A stretch of 64,000 bases of DNA from Ruminococcus sp. HUN007 (lineage in GTDB: Bacteria; Bacillota; Clostridia; Oscillospirales; Ruminococcaceae). The number at the start of each line of letters is the position of its first letter. Positions within the stretch are counted from its first letter, which is position 1. The notes under the pieces are model-generated. The model did not search any database. It worked only from the letters and a program-made list of their open reading frames with translations, and was not told the DNA's origin. Both the position numbers and the translations under genes were made by a program. The stretch lies in contig NZ_JOOA01000002.1 of the NCBI RefSeq assembly GCF_000712055.1, positions 3,074,001-3,138,000 on the forward strand. The letters run 5' to 3'. Of the stretch, positions 48,028 to 57,732 are shown piece after piece.

Positions 48028-49062
48028 ATGACAATAAACAAAAACGAATGCCCTGATTTTCTGAATGATTATATTTTCTATCTCCGGGTAGTGCGGGGCA
48101 GGGCGGAGACCACCATAAATGAATACTTCATAAACATAAGAATGTTCTTAAGGTACATCCTTAAAGAAAAGCAGAATCGTTCCGAACCGCTTGAAGCGAT
48201 AAAGATAAAGGATTTTCCAAAGGAACTTTTAAATGAGATAACTCTTCGTGACGTTTATGGTTTCTTTGATTTCCTTGCCTTTGAGCGCGAAAACAAACCT
48301 GCGGCCAGAGCGAGAAAGACTGCAGCTTTAAAAAGTCTGTTCCAGTTTCTTCAGAAAAGAGCAAATCTCGTTGATCACAATCCGGTGGAGGATGTGGAAA
48401 TGCCGACTGTAAAGCGTGCTCTTCCGAAGTTTCTTACACTGGAGGAAAGCCTTCGTCTGCTTTCGTCAGATTCGTATGAGGAACCGGAGCGTGACTTCTG
48501 CATGGTGACACTGTTTTTAAACTGCGGAATGCGACTTAACGAGCTGGTAAGCATCAATATAAGTGACATAGATTTCGAAGAGAGAAAACTGCTTTTAAAG
48601 GGCAAGGGAAGCAAACAGAGGATCATCTATATAAATGACGCATGTATCGCGGCGATAAAGACATATCTGAATTCACGTAAGAATCCGCCTGAGGAACCGA
48701 ACGCACTGTTTTTAAGCAGGAAGAAAAGACGAATAAGCCGCAGAAGAGTGGAGCAGATAATCGAGAAGCTGCTTAATGATACCGGGCTTGGCAACAGGGG
48801 AATCTCGCCGCATAAGCTGAGACATACTGCAGCGACACTTATGTACCAGCACGGAAATGTGGACACTCTTGTTATAAAGGACGTGCTTGGTCATGCAAGT
48901 ATTGCGACCACTGAAATATATACACATCTTTCAGATGAACGCAAGCAGTCTGCGGCTGAAAGCCTTCCGATAGCAAAGATGAAACGCCGTCCGAAGAAAA
49001 AAGATGATGCAAAGAATGATAATGAAGGCGACGTTAAAGAGAATACGGAAAGTGACAGCTGA
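48028..49062 (+). CDS. Tyrosine recombinase, XerC/XerD type
   Basis: 344 residues. A SAM-like N-terminal core-binding domain (about 8-120) is followed by the catalytic domain with Arg in NCGMRLNEL, Lys in LKGKGSKQR, HKLRH, the second His in LGHASIATTEIYTH, and the catalytic Tyr in the same segment. Size and domains fit Xer proteins that resolve chromosome dimers at dif; the tail of about 35 residues is Lys/Asp-rich. No dif-like site was recognised. An IS remnant lies upstream but has no link to it. ATG 48028 follows AAGGAG. Confidence 0.9.
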   Translation: MTINKNECPDFLNDYIFYLRVVRGRAETTINEYFINIRMFLRYILKEKQNRSEPLEAIKIKDFPKELLNEITLRDVYGFFDFLAFERENKPAARARKTAALKSLFQFLQKRANLVDHNPVEDVEMPTVKRALPKFLTLEESLRLLSSDSYEEPERDFCMVTLFLNCGMRLNELVSINISDIDFEERKLLLKGKGSKQRIIYINDACIAAIKTYLNSRKNPPEEPNALFLSRKKRRISRRRVEQIIEKLLNDTGLGNRGISPHKLRHTAATLMYQHGNVDTLVIKDVLGHASIATTEIYTHLSDERKQSAAESLPIAKMKRRPKKKDDAKNDNEGDVKENTESDS

Positions 49063-49224
49063 TTCGTTTTCCGTTACTGCGAAAAGTGGCAGAATATTGC
49101 TAAATGGAAAAATATTAAAATTGTTTTGATATCTGATATATAAAAATCAATAGCAAAACTGCATAAAATTATGATATTATTATTATAAGAATTGTAAAAC
49201 TTGCTTCAAACAGCAAAATAAAAA

Positions 49225-49264
49225 TGTGAAACCCCTCGACAAAAACGAAAAGATTGGCTATAAT
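49225..49264 (+). promoter_or_regulatory. Promoter of the LUD-domain gene with a conserved upstream motif
   Basis: TCGACA (49236-49241), 17 bases, TATAAT (49259-49264). TGTGAAACCCCTCGA (49225-49239) overlaps the -35 and occurs identically at 4226-4240. Bases 49063-49224 and 49265-49393 show no gene. Confidence 0.55.
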
Positions 49265-49409
49265 TAGATTATTAATATTGCGCTTCACATGGAAAGTTCC
49301 TGTGTGATAAAGTGCACTACAGATGATAGTAAACGACAGTTTTGTTGTTTAATATATTTCAAATGTAATATTAAATGATGCCATGGGCGTTATGGAGGGA
49401 GTTTTAAAA

Positions 49410-50078
49410 ATGAATGAGAACATGAAGAGCGTTATACTTAACCGCATCAACAGAACAGCGGAAGCTCTTAAGAGAAACAATATGGAATTTCACTACGCTG
49501 AGTCAAAGGTGGAAGTACTTACTATAATCAGCAATCTTCTCAAGACCGGTGACGTTGTTGCTACAGGCGGATCAGTTACTCTTGAAGAGTGCGGAGTTAT
49601 CGATCACCTCAGATCTGACAAGTACAAATATCTCGACAAGGCTGCAATAGACCATGACAAGATGGAACAGCTCTACCGCGCTTCATTTACTGCTGACGCA
49701 TACATCACAAGTGCAAATGCAGTTACTGAAAACGGTGAACTTTTCAACGTTGACGGAAGAGGCAACCGTGTTGCTGCTATCTGCTACGGACCTAAGTCAG
49801 TTATCGTTGTTGTCGGCTACAACAAGATCGTAAATAATCTTGACGAAGCTGTAAACAGAGTAAAATCCACAGCTGCTCCGGCAAATACACAGCGTCTTAC
49901 CTGTGCTACTTACTGTTACGAAAGAGGCTGCTGCCAGGCTCCGACAAACGGTATAAGCAACATCACAGAAGGATGTTCATCTGACGCAAGAATCTGCTGC
50001 GATTACCTTATCACAGGACATCAGAGAGAAAAGGACAGAATCAAGGTTATCATCGTCGGTGAAAAGTTAGGCTACTGA
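49410..50078 (+). CDS. LUD-domain protein (LutC/YkgG-like)
   Basis: 222 residues. The LUD fold is seen in NRINRTAEALKRNNMEFHYA, then GDVVATGGSVTLEECGVIDH and ADAYITSANAVTENGELFNV, which are common to the DUF162/LUD family linked to lactate utilisation. Near the end are six cysteines (TCATYCYERGCCQAP, CSSDARICC) which may hold a metal. No lutA or lutB genes are adjacent, so a role in lactate oxidation is unproven. GGAGGG precedes ATG 49410. A terminator follows. Confidence 0.85.
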   Translation: MNENMKSVILNRINRTAEALKRNNMEFHYAESKVEVLTIISNLLKTGDVVATGGSVTLEECGVIDHLRSDKYKYLDKAAIDHDKMEQLYRASFTADAYITSANAVTENGELFNVDGRGNRVAAICYGPKSVIVVVGYNKIVNNLDEAVNRVKSTAAPANTQRLTCATYCYERGCCQAPTNGISNITEGCSSDARICCDYLITGHQREKDRIKVIIVGEKLGY

Positions 50079-50175
50079 TAACCCGGTATATACAGCAGTA
50101 CAGGTGTACGCCTGCACTGATAAAAACTAAATCAGTCGGTTTTCAGACCGGCAGGGCAATTTAAAAGAACTGATC

Positions 50176-50218
50176 ATAGTGAACGTCAGAACTGTTCCGG
50201 CGTTCACTATAATTTTTT
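50176..50218 (+). terminator. Terminator after the LUD-domain gene
   Basis: ATAGTGAACG (50176-50185) and CGTTCACTAT (50201-50210), then AATTTTTTAT. Confidence 0.75.
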
Positions 50219-50248
50219 ATGAAACTTAAATTCGGGAGAAGTATGGAA

Positions 50249-51202
50249 ATGAGAAAAATTTTTTCAGCATTCATTACAGCGGCAGTATGTGCCGCAGCAA
50301 TGGTAAGCAGTATGAACGGCTTTTCTGCAGTCAGCGCGGCTACATCTTCAGTTTACGGAGATCTGAACGGTGACGGAGCTGTGAATGTTCTTGACCAGAT
50401 ACATCTGAAGCAGAACGTAATAGGTGTAAAAGAAGAATTTCCGGTAACGAACTGGAAGGCCGCAGCGAGAGTTCCCGGCGGTGATATTGCAGCACCGGAA
50501 GCGATAGGCCGGATGAATGACTGGCTGCTTACATTCGGTACCCATGAAGATCTGTCAGCTCCTATGAGGGTGCAGAACGGCATCGACGTTTCAAAATGGC
50601 AGGGAGACGTTGACTGGGAAAAGGTAAAAAATGCAGGCGTTGAGTTTGTAATGATAAAAGCAGGAGAGGGAACGGAAGTCGAGCCGAAGTTCCTTCAGAA
50701 CATTACGGGGGCAAAGAACGCCGGTATTCAGTGCGGTATCTACTGGTTCTCATCGGCGAGGGATGTTGAATCCGTGGCAGCAGAGGTGGAAGCATGTATC
50801 AGTACAATAAAACCTTATCAGCTGGAATTTCCGGTGGTGTACGACTTTGAGTACCGCTGTTTCTATGACCTTGAAAATGATCCTATGACAAAGGACAGAA
50901 AACTATGTACTGATATTATTTACGCTTTTCTTGACGGAATGAGAAATGCCGGTTACTATTCAATGCTCTACTCGAACAAGAATTTTCCGGTGCTCTATCT
51001 TGAAAAGAAGCGCCTGACAGATGAGTTTGATTTCTGGTACGCAAACTATTCAAAGTCACTTACCGAACCTGACGAGGTATGCGGAATATGGCAGCGCTCA
51101 TGTACAGGCAGAATAGACGGTATAGGATATGATGTGGATCTTGACATATCCTACGTTGATTATAAAACGATAATGGAGACATATCACCTTAACGGATACT
51201 GA
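50249..51202 (+). CDS. Secreted GH25 muramidase with N-terminal single dockerin-like repeat
   Basis: 317 residues. The signal peptide covers residues 1-30. Residues 36-60 form one dockerin-like calcium loop and helix (GDLNGDGAVNVLDQIHLKQN). The GH25 barrel runs from residue 110: GIDVSKWQGDVDW (Asp113), FVMIKAGEG and VVYDFEY with Asp199 and Glu201 as the catalytic pair. It should cleave the beta-1,4 bond in peptidoglycan. One half-dockerin at the N-terminus is the same layout as in the CYTH protein at 12563. ATG 50249 has GGGAGAAG upstream; ATG 50243 is possible. Confidence 0.9.
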   Translation: MRKIFSAFITAAVCAAAMVSSMNGFSAVSAATSSVYGDLNGDGAVNVLDQIHLKQNVIGVKEEFPVTNWKAAARVPGGDIAAPEAIGRMNDWLLTFGTHEDLSAPMRVQNGIDVSKWQGDVDWEKVKNAGVEFVMIKAGEGTEVEPKFLQNITGAKNAGIQCGIYWFSSARDVESVAAEVEACISTIKPYQLEFPVVYDFEYRCFYDLENDPMTKDRKLCTDIIYAFLDGMRNAGYYSMLYSNKNFPVLYLEKKRLTDEFDFWYANYSKSLTEPDEVCGIWQRSCTGRIDGIGYDVDLDISYVDYKTIMETYHLNGY

Positions 51203-51208
51203 TAAGAA

Positions 51209-51250
51209 AAGCTCCGGTTTTCCTAATGAGGAAAGCCGGAGCTTCAGTGC
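51209..51250. terminator. Bidirectional terminator between the muramidase gene and metY
   Basis: AAGCTCCGGTTTTCC (51209-51223) and GGAAAGCCGGAGCTT (51230-51244), 15 pairs with one G-T. The minus strand continues TTTTCTTATC. Confidence 0.75.
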
Positions 51251-51269
51251 TTTATGACTTATTTGCAGA

Positions 51270-52547
51270 TCAGCCGTTTCTTACGACGTCAAAAGCGTTC
51301 TTTATATCAGCGAGGATATCTTCAACGTTTTCGATACCAACTGAGAATCTGATCATGCCAGGATCGATACCGGCAGCAACGAGCTGTTCTTCGGTGAGCT
51401 GTCTGTGTGTTGCACTTGCAGGGTTGAGTACGCATGTTCTGATGTCAGCAACATGAACTTCGTTTGAAGCAAGCTTAAGAGCATCCATGAACTTAACTGC
51501 GTTCTTTCTTCCGCCCTTTATAGTGAAGCTGATTACGCCGCAGCATCCCTTAGGAAGATACTTCTTTGCTCTGTCGTGATGAGGATCGCTTTCGAGTCCT
51601 GCGTACTTGATCTTTTCAACGAGGTCGCATGATTCAAGGTATTCTGCTACCTTTATTCCGTTTTCACAGTAGCGTTCCATTCTTACTGCGAGTGTTTCAA
51701 GGCCGAGGTTGAGAAGGAATGAGCTGTTTGCTGCAGGGTAGCATCCGAAGTCTCTCATGAGCTGGTGTCTTGCCTTGATGATGTATGGTGCATGAGGATA
51801 TTTTTCTGTGTAGATCGTTCCGTGATAGCTTTCGTCCGGTTCTGTGAACTCAGGGAATCTGCCGGACTTTGCCCAGTCGAACTTACCTGCGTCAACGATA
51901 ACACCGCCGACCTGAACAGCATGTCCGTCCATGTACTTTGATGTGGAGTGAACTACAACGTCTGCGCCCCATTCGATCGGACGGCAGAGGAAAGGAGTTG
52001 CGAATGTGTTGTCCACGATGAGCGGAAGTCCGTTTTCGTGAGCGATATCTGCCCACTTTTCAATGTCGAGAACAGTAAGTGCAGGGTTTGCGATAGTTTC
52101 TCCGAAGATACACTTTGTGTTAGGTCTGATGGCAGCTCTGATCTCTTCTTCAGATGCATCAACATCGATGAATGTGCATTCAATACCCATCTTCTTAAAT
52201 GTGAAAGCGAAAAGGTTTACTGTACCGCCGTAGATGGATGAGCTTGAAATGAAGTGGTCACCTGCATTACAGAGGTTAAGAACTGAAAGCATTGAAGCTG
52301 CCTGTCCTGAAGATGTACACATTGCAGCCACACCGCCTTCGAGAGCGGCGATCTTCTTTTCAACAGCATCTGTTGTAGGGTTTTCAAAACGTGAGTAGAT
52401 CATACCGAGCTGCGGATCGTCGAAAACATCGGCAACTGCATCAGTTGAGTTGTATACGTAAGTTGTACTCTGATAGATCGGCATAACTCTTGGTTCACCG
52501 TTTTTAGGTGTGTATCCTTCGTGAAGGCACTGGGTCTCGATTTTCAT
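51270..52547 (-). CDS. metY: O-acetylhomoserine sulfhydrylase (Cys/Met metabolism PLP enzyme)
   Basis: 425 residues. METQCLHEGY-like start (KIETQCLHEGYTP), SRFENPTTDAVEKKIAALEG, and the PLP-binding Lys in VVHSTSKYMDGHA. The length (425 rather than about 390) and the insert near residues 230-260 point to the O-acetylhomoserine sulfhydrylase subgroup over cystathionine enzymes. It makes homocysteine from O-acetylhomoserine and sulfide on the way to methionine. CGGAGGA precedes ATG 52547. A 180-base structured leader suggests control by a methionine-pathway signal. Confidence 0.92.
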   Translation of the reverse strand: MKIETQCLHEGYTPKNGEPRVMPIYQSTTYVYNSTDAVADVFDDPQLGMIYSRFENPTTDAVEKKIAALEGGVAAMCTSSGQAASMLSVLNLCNAGDHFISSSSIYGGTVNLFAFTFKKMGIECTFIDVDASEEEIRAAIRPNTKCIFGETIANPALTVLDIEKWADIAHENGLPLIVDNTFATPFLCRPIEWGADVVVHSTSKYMDGHAVQVGGVIVDAGKFDWAKSGRFPEFTEPDESYHGTIYTEKYPHAPYIIKARHQLMRDFGCYPAANSSFLLNLGLETLAVRMERYCENGIKVAEYLESCDLVEKIKYAGLESDPHHDRAKKYLPKGCCGVISFTIKGGRKNAVKFMDALKLASNEVHVADIRTCVLNPASATHRQLTEEQLVAAGIDPGMIRFSVGIENVEDILADIKNAFDVVRNG

Positions 52548-52727
52548 TTTAATTCCTCCGATTTTATATTTATACTGCCCTGCATATCTGCGGACTTTGT
52601 CCGTTTTCTGCATACCGGCTTACAGCAAACGAAAAATTTTTCTTTTACTGTATTCATAATAAATGCCGACAGTCAGAAGGTTTTCCCTTGCTAAACATGT
52701 CGGCATAACAATACCGTTTAGGGTTAT
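52548..52727 (-). promoter_or_regulatory. Structured 5' leader of metY, possible riboswitch or attenuator
   Basis: On the minus strand an outer stem ATGCCGACA/TGTCGGCAT (between 52659 and 52705) encloses an AAGG/CCTT pairing. A 5' segment CCCTAAAC can pair with GTTTAG and AGGG in that loop, giving a possible pseudoknot. Further stems near the start codon include CGGAC/GTCCG. No S-box or T-box consensus was seen. Confidence 0.45.
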
Positions 52728-52733
52728 AAAAAA

Positions 52734-52762
52734 ATTATATAACTTTTTTTAAAGTTTGTCAA
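52734..52762 (-). promoter_or_regulatory. Consensus promoter of metY
   Basis: Minus strand TTGACA (52762-52757), 17 bases, TATAAT (52739-52734). It overlaps the end of the GGDEF gene (stop at 52749). Confidence 0.8.
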
Positions 52763-54687
52763 TTACATCTTCATACCAGTTGACCTGATCCTTGCCGTGA
52801 TTCTTTGAATAGTACAGGGCCTTGTCGGCACGTTCTATACATTTTTCCGGAGTGTCACCGTCGTTTATCACAGTAACGCCGACACTGACGGTAATATGTC
52901 TTTCCGTAAAATCAAAGTCAGTTTCTTTCAGCTTCCGGCATACCTTTTCGATTATATGTTTCTGTATCTGAGGATCTTCGCCGTAAAGGAAGATAAAGAA
53001 TTCCTCGCCGCCGAATCGTCCGGCAAATCCGTTTACACGGGATATCTCTTTCAGGATCTCACCGAGACGTCTCAGTACAACGTCACCGTTGTCGTGGCCG
53101 TAGGTGTCGTTTATGCTTTTGAAGTTGTCAATATCCATCATGACGATCTGCAGCGTATCGTTCGGACGGTGTCCCTTTATCTTGTTTTCGGCCATCTCAA
53201 GAAAATACGCTCTTGAAAATACACCGGTAAGATGATCGTGCTCGACTTTCTGTTTGTATTTCGTAGTTTCCTGTTTGCTTTTTCTTATCTCCTGATGTGC
53301 GTCTTCGATCTCGTTCTGTTTTCTGCGGAGTGTGCGTCTGTGTCGGAAAGCGATGAGAGCTGCCGCTGTCAGTGCTATGAAAGCCAGAATGATCACTTTT
53401 GAAATGTTATGACTGAAGAATTCAGAAAAGGTAAATGTATTTTCACGGTGCAGATTGTTCTTTACCGCACTGTCGATCTCACTCTGATCAACAGAAGCAA
53501 GTGCTGTCTCAAGTATACGACAGACCACGTAGTTTTCCTTTTTGGCTGCAAAGCAGAAGTCAATAGCCGTTTCCAGCTCGGTTATGTCAAGATCACTTAA
53601 GTCGTTGCCGTCACTGAGCCAGTAGTTCAGAACGTTTTCCTCGACAATGAACGAGTCAGCGGCGCCTTTGCGGACGGCTCTGATACATTCATCGAAGTTG
53701 CTGAAGTGGATGATCTCGGTATCAGGATAGTTATCATTTATATAGAGTGCCTCTACCGGACTTGTTGCCATGACAGCAGTCTTTTTGTGTTCGGTTACGC
53801 CCTTTGCCGTTATGAGTTCCATTCTGTCCGTCAGTACAGCACCCGTGGATACTGTGTTTTCACGTTCGAGTCTCCACAGATCACGGTAAGCCGGAAACAT
53901 GGCATCTATTTTTCCGTTTTCCAGTGCGTCGTAAAGGTCGGTGTATGTGGTGTATTTTACAGCAGAAATGCTTTTTCCGGAAACCTTTGCGAGGCTGTTG
54001 AAAAGATCAGCCATGATCCCGTCAGCTTCATTTCTTTTTTCGGTCTTGTCGCTGTACGGCATGTAGTTGTCCAGATATCCGATCAGAATTGTTGAATGGC
54101 TTCCCAGCCATTTCTTTTCAGGCGCGGAATAACCGGTCGATCTGCGCCTGCCCATATATTTGCTTGTCAGCGTTTCACAAAGAGCCGGTTCCTTTTCGTT
54201 TATCTGCTTCTGTGCTTCCAGCAGAGCACTGAAAAGTTCAGGTTTGTCAGCCGATACTGCTATAAAGTAGTTGTCGTTGTCACAGCCGGGAAGATCGGCC
54301 ACGCTGCTGTTTTCCGTTCCCAGTCTGTAAGGCGTGAGCCGGATCTTGTCAGCGCCGCTTCCTGGATCGAATGATCCGGAAATACCTGCTAAAATATCAA
54401 CTTCTCCTTTTTTCAGGGCTGCGAGCATTTCGCTAAAGCTTCCGTACTTATACTCATAGTTCCAGCCCGTGTAGCTGGACAGTATCTGGTAGTACTCGTA
54501 TGCATATCCGCTTTTTTTTTTCTTCATCTGAAGATCCGGACTGGAATTCCGGGACTTCAGTGTAGTAGCCTATGGTAACTGTTGCGGCTGCATCTGCTTT
54601 TTCCGGCGGTGTACCGAAAGGCATGAGACATGATGCAGACAGGCAGAGAACAGCGGAAAGAAGAGCATTCCTTCTTGTTTTTTTCAT
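52749..54687 (-). pseudogene. Transmembrane diguanylate cyclase with two solute-binding domains, frameshifted at an A10 run
   Basis: The first part (from 54687) gives a signal peptide and the start of a solute-binding domain (VTIGYYTEVPEFQSG), then meets ten A (plus strand T 54512-54521). With nine A the protein continues SGYAYEYYQILSSYTGWNYE and reads to 52749, giving 645 residues. Two SBP_bac_3-like domains, a membrane segment (VIILAFIALTAAALIAF), a coiled coil and a GGDEF domain follow: HDHLTGVFSRAYF, DNFKSINDTYGHDNGD, and the active motif GGEEF. It would make cyclic di-GMP in response to an external ligand. A GGAGGGG site precedes the first ATG. Confidence 0.82.
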
Positions 54688-54797
54688 TCTAACCCCTCCG
54701 TTGGCAGCGCTGTTTAATAAGCACTGTTCATTTTTATATCATAAATGCAGTGACTTCCGATCCGGCCCCCGGATCAGTTCTTTTTTTTACTGCCGCG

Positions 54798-54831
54798 ATA
54801 TTAAACATGTGATGCTTTAAGTGTTTAATAT
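54798..54831. promoter_or_regulatory. Inverted repeat in the divergent region
   Basis: ATATTAAACA (54798-54807) and TGTTTAATAT (54822-54831) are perfect. They lie between the GGDEF gene and the ATP synthase operon in a 380-base gap with no gene. Could be a regulator site; function unknown. Confidence 0.4.
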
Positions 54832-55021
54832 AAACAGTAAAAAGTGAACGTGAAGTGATTTTTTCATAATAGCTTACCCGTATTGTACCACAAATACAGA
54901 CTTTGTTCAAGAGTAAGCTTAAAATTCAGGTGCTGATTTAGCGTGAGTTACGGGGTGAATGATGAATTTTTTATATATTTTTAGAAAAAGAGCTGATTCA
55001 GGTCTTTATATTTTTAAGCAG

Positions 55022-55033
55022 TTGTGCTATAAT
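55022..55033 (+). promoter_or_regulatory. Extended -10 promoter of the ATP synthase operon
   Basis: TTGTGCTATAAT with TATAAT at 55028-55033 and TG one base before. The -35 at the expected distance (TTTATA) is weak. AGGAAGGGA lies before the first gene. Confidence 0.55.
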
Positions 55034-55066
55034 AAACATATGCTTTTAGGAAGGGAATAGTAAAAA

Positions 55067-55450
55067 TTGGTAAACAAGGAATTGCTGAAAGAAATCAGGT
55101 CCGCTGTCATATTCTCATTATGTCTTGATATCATACTCGTGGCTGTGGCATCTGCATTTGTACCGTTCACCGGTGCACTTACAGGAGCGCTTTTCGGTAC
55201 TCTGCTGCTTGCATGTGATCTGTTCTTCATTTCACTTACAGTACACAGCGTTGTACGCGGAGCGGTCAGAGGAAAAAACGGTACCGCCGTAATGATATCG
55301 CAGTATATCCTGAGACTTTTGTTCCTGGGAGCAGGTCTGTTCGCAGCAGCTGAGATCCCGTTTATGAATTTCATATGCGCTGCAGTACCGCTTCTTTATC
55401 CGAAAATTATTTTTCCGCTGAAAGCTATATTCGAAAAAAAGGAGGGATAA
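55067..55450 (+). CDS. atpI: ATP synthase subunit I-like membrane protein
   Basis: 127 residues, four membrane segments (AVIFSLCLDIILVAVASAF; ALTGALFGTLLLACDLFFIS; and two more). Position before atpB is that of AtpI, a helper for assembly of the c ring. Sequence is poorly conserved in this family, so the name rests partly on context. The start is TTG 55067 with AGGAAGGGA upstream. Three bases separate it from atpB. Confidence 0.75.
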   Translation: MVNKELLKEIRSAVIFSLCLDIILVAVASAFVPFTGALTGALFGTLLLACDLFFISLTVHSVVRGAVRGKNGTAVMISQYILRLLFLGAGLFAAAEIPFMNFICAAVPLLYPKIIFPLKAIFEKKEG

Positions 55451-55453
55451 GTA

Positions 55454-56200
55454 TTGGGTTTCAGATTAGGTGCAGAAGAAGTAGTTGTAAACGGTCCTAA
55501 GGTCGCTTTTAAGATCTTCGGACTGAATGTTACTGAGACAGTGATACTCAGCTGGGTCGTCATGGCAGTCATAATCGGTCTTGTACTCTTTATGACACAC
55601 AACATGTCCAAGGACCATCCGAGCAAAAAACAGATCGTTGCTGAGTGGATCGTCGAAACAGTAAACGGCATGGTAAGGGATGCAATGGGGGCGAAGAACC
55701 TTGTCTATGCGCCGTATATGGCTACGATTTTTTCGTTTTCGATCTTCGGAAGTCTTATCAGTGTACTCGGTCTCAGACCGGTGACCGGTGACTTCAGCGT
55801 TACACTCACATGGGCACTCATGACATTTTTCATGATCCAGTACGCTAAGATCAAAAACGACGGGGTTCTCGGCTATATCGTCGGGTTTTCGAAGCCGATC
55901 GCACTTCTTACACCTATCAACATTATCAGTGAACTCGCTACTCCGGTATCAATGAGTATCCGTCACTTCGGTAATGTTGCGAGTGGTATCGTAATCACTC
56001 AGCTTCTTTACTTCGCGCTCACATCACTTTCGCGCGGACTCGGTATGGAAGTGTTCCCGGTATTCACTATCGGTATACCGGCTGTTCTGTCAGTATATTT
56101 CGACCTGTTCACAGGATTTATGCAGGCGTTCATCTTCACAATGCTTACTATGGCTAACGTAGGTGCTGCATATCCGGAAGAAGAACAGACAGCAGGATGA
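55454..56200 (+). CDS. atpB: ATP synthase F0 subunit a
   Basis: 248 residues with five to six membrane segments. The conserved arginine of the ion path is in SELATPVSMSIRHFGN, near residue 172. ATP synthase a forms the ion half-channels against the c ring. The start is TTG 55454 with AAGGAGG upstream. A 159-base spacer with a hairpin-rich stretch precedes atpE. Confidence 0.95.
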   Translation: MGFRLGAEEVVVNGPKVAFKIFGLNVTETVILSWVVMAVIIGLVLFMTHNMSKDHPSKKQIVAEWIVETVNGMVRDAMGAKNLVYAPYMATIFSFSIFGSLISVLGLRPVTGDFSVTLTWALMTFFMIQYAKIKNDGVLGYIVGFSKPIALLTPINIISELATPVSMSIRHFGNVASGIVITQLLYFALTSLSRGLGMEVFPVFTIGIPAVLSVYFDLFTGFMQAFIFTMLTMANVGAAYPEEEQTAG

Positions 56201-56323
56201 CGGAATGATGTACTGTGTAGGCCGCAGAAATACAGTGCATCCACAGGAAATAAACGAAAAACGTTTATAGCTGCTGATGTATGCATAAAGCATCCGGCAT
56301 CAGCGGAAAATTTAAATTGATAA

Positions 56324-56614
<291 letters not shown>

Positions 56615-56663
56615 TAATAACCGTACACTATCAGAAATAATCAAATGAAAGGGTGTTGACCAA

Positions 56664-57179
56664 ATGGAATTTTTATCATTCCTGTCGATAGACTATGGTA
56701 CCATCATACTCGTACTCATTAACACCTTGATCCTTTTCCTGGTTATTAAGCATTTCCTGTTCGGAAGAGTAAACAAGATCATTGAGGAACGTCAGGCAGA
56801 CGTTTCAAAAACATATGCCGAGGCAGACAAGTCCATGGCACATGCAAAGGAGATGGAAACAAACTATAACCAGCTTCTTTCAGCTGCAAAGGATGAATCA
56901 GCTGAGATCGTAAAGAACGCTACCAAGAAAGCACAGGACCGTTCAGACGAGATCATCAGCAATGCCAAGGCAGAGGCAAGCGGTCTTATGACACGTGCTA
57001 ATGAAGATATCGAACGTGAAAGACAGCGTGCAATGAGCGAGATGAAGAACGAGATCTCCGGTATCGCAATGATGATGGCCGAGAAGATCATTAAAAAGGA
57101 AATTAACCAGAAAGATCATGAAGCATTGATCAATGATTTTATTGAAAATGTGGGTGATGAAGCATGGCAGCAGAAGTAG
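56664..57179 (+). CDS. atpF: ATP synthase F0 subunit b
   Basis: 171 residues. One N-terminal membrane segment (GTIILVLINTLILFLVIKHF) and a long charged helix (ERQADVSKTYAEADKSMAHA onwards) that forms the peripheral stalk. It overlaps atpH by 16 bases, so their translation is probably linked. Confidence 0.95.
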   Translation: MEFLSFLSIDYGTIILVLINTLILFLVIKHFLFGRVNKIIEERQADVSKTYAEADKSMAHAKEMETNYNQLLSAAKDESAEIVKNATKKAQDRSDEIISNAKAEASGLMTRANEDIERERQRAMSEMKNEISGIAMMMAEKIIKKEINQKDHEALINDFIENVGDEAWQQK

Positions 57180-57700
57180 CAAAGCTTTATGCAGATGCGC
57201 TTTATGAATTATTCACTGAAGCCGGAAGTGACGATAAGATACATGACCAGCTCAATGAATTTGCGGATGTGTTCAGGGCAAATCCTGAACTGACAAAGCT
57301 TCTTGCCGCGCCGCTGCTTACAAGCGAGGAAAAAATCTCCGTTGTTTCAAAGATCTTTGACGACAACGGTCTGGTCTATGATTTTCTCTGCCTCCTCTGT
57401 GAAAAGGGAAGAGCGGCATATTTCACCGAGATCACTGAAGAATTCAACAGAAAGTACAACGAGTTCAAGAATATCGTTGACGTGACTGTTACCACGAGCA
57501 TTCCGCTTACTGAAGAGCTTCGCGGAAAGCTTACGGACAAGCTTGAGAAAAAACTCGGCAAAACAGTGATCCTCAGAGAAAAAACAGATGAGTCAATTAT
57601 TGACGGTATCATCATAGACTATAATAACAAGCGAATCGACAACAGTGTCCGCTTCGGACTCGAAACTCTGCGCCACCGTGCTGCAGATGCGGATATCTGA
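57164..57700 (+). CDS. atpH: ATP synthase F1 subunit delta
   Basis: 178 residues. It starts MAAEVAKLYADALYELFTEA, and the C-terminal DESIIDGIIIDYNNKRIDNS is the standard delta motif. It joins the peripheral stalk to the alpha-beta head. Confidence 0.94.
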   Translation: MAAEVAKLYADALYELFTEAGSDDKIHDQLNEFADVFRANPELTKLLAAPLLTSEEKISVVSKIFDDNGLVYDFLCLLCEKGRAAYFTEITEEFNRKYNEFKNIVDVTVTTSIPLTEELRGKLTDKLEKKLGKTVILREKTDESIIDGIIIDYNNKRIDNSVRFGLETLRHRAADADI

Positions 57701-57732
57701 TAATACTATTAAAAAAGAAGAAGGTGTATTGA

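Noticed and set aside
48028..49062. Phage or transposon integrase with attachment sites
   Set aside because: Size, domains and lack of phage genes fit a Xer protein; no flanking direct repeats were found.
52548..52727. S-box (SAM-I) riboswitch or T-box upstream of metY
   Set aside because: The conserved S-box core and the T-box AGGGTGGNACCGCG sequence are both missing.
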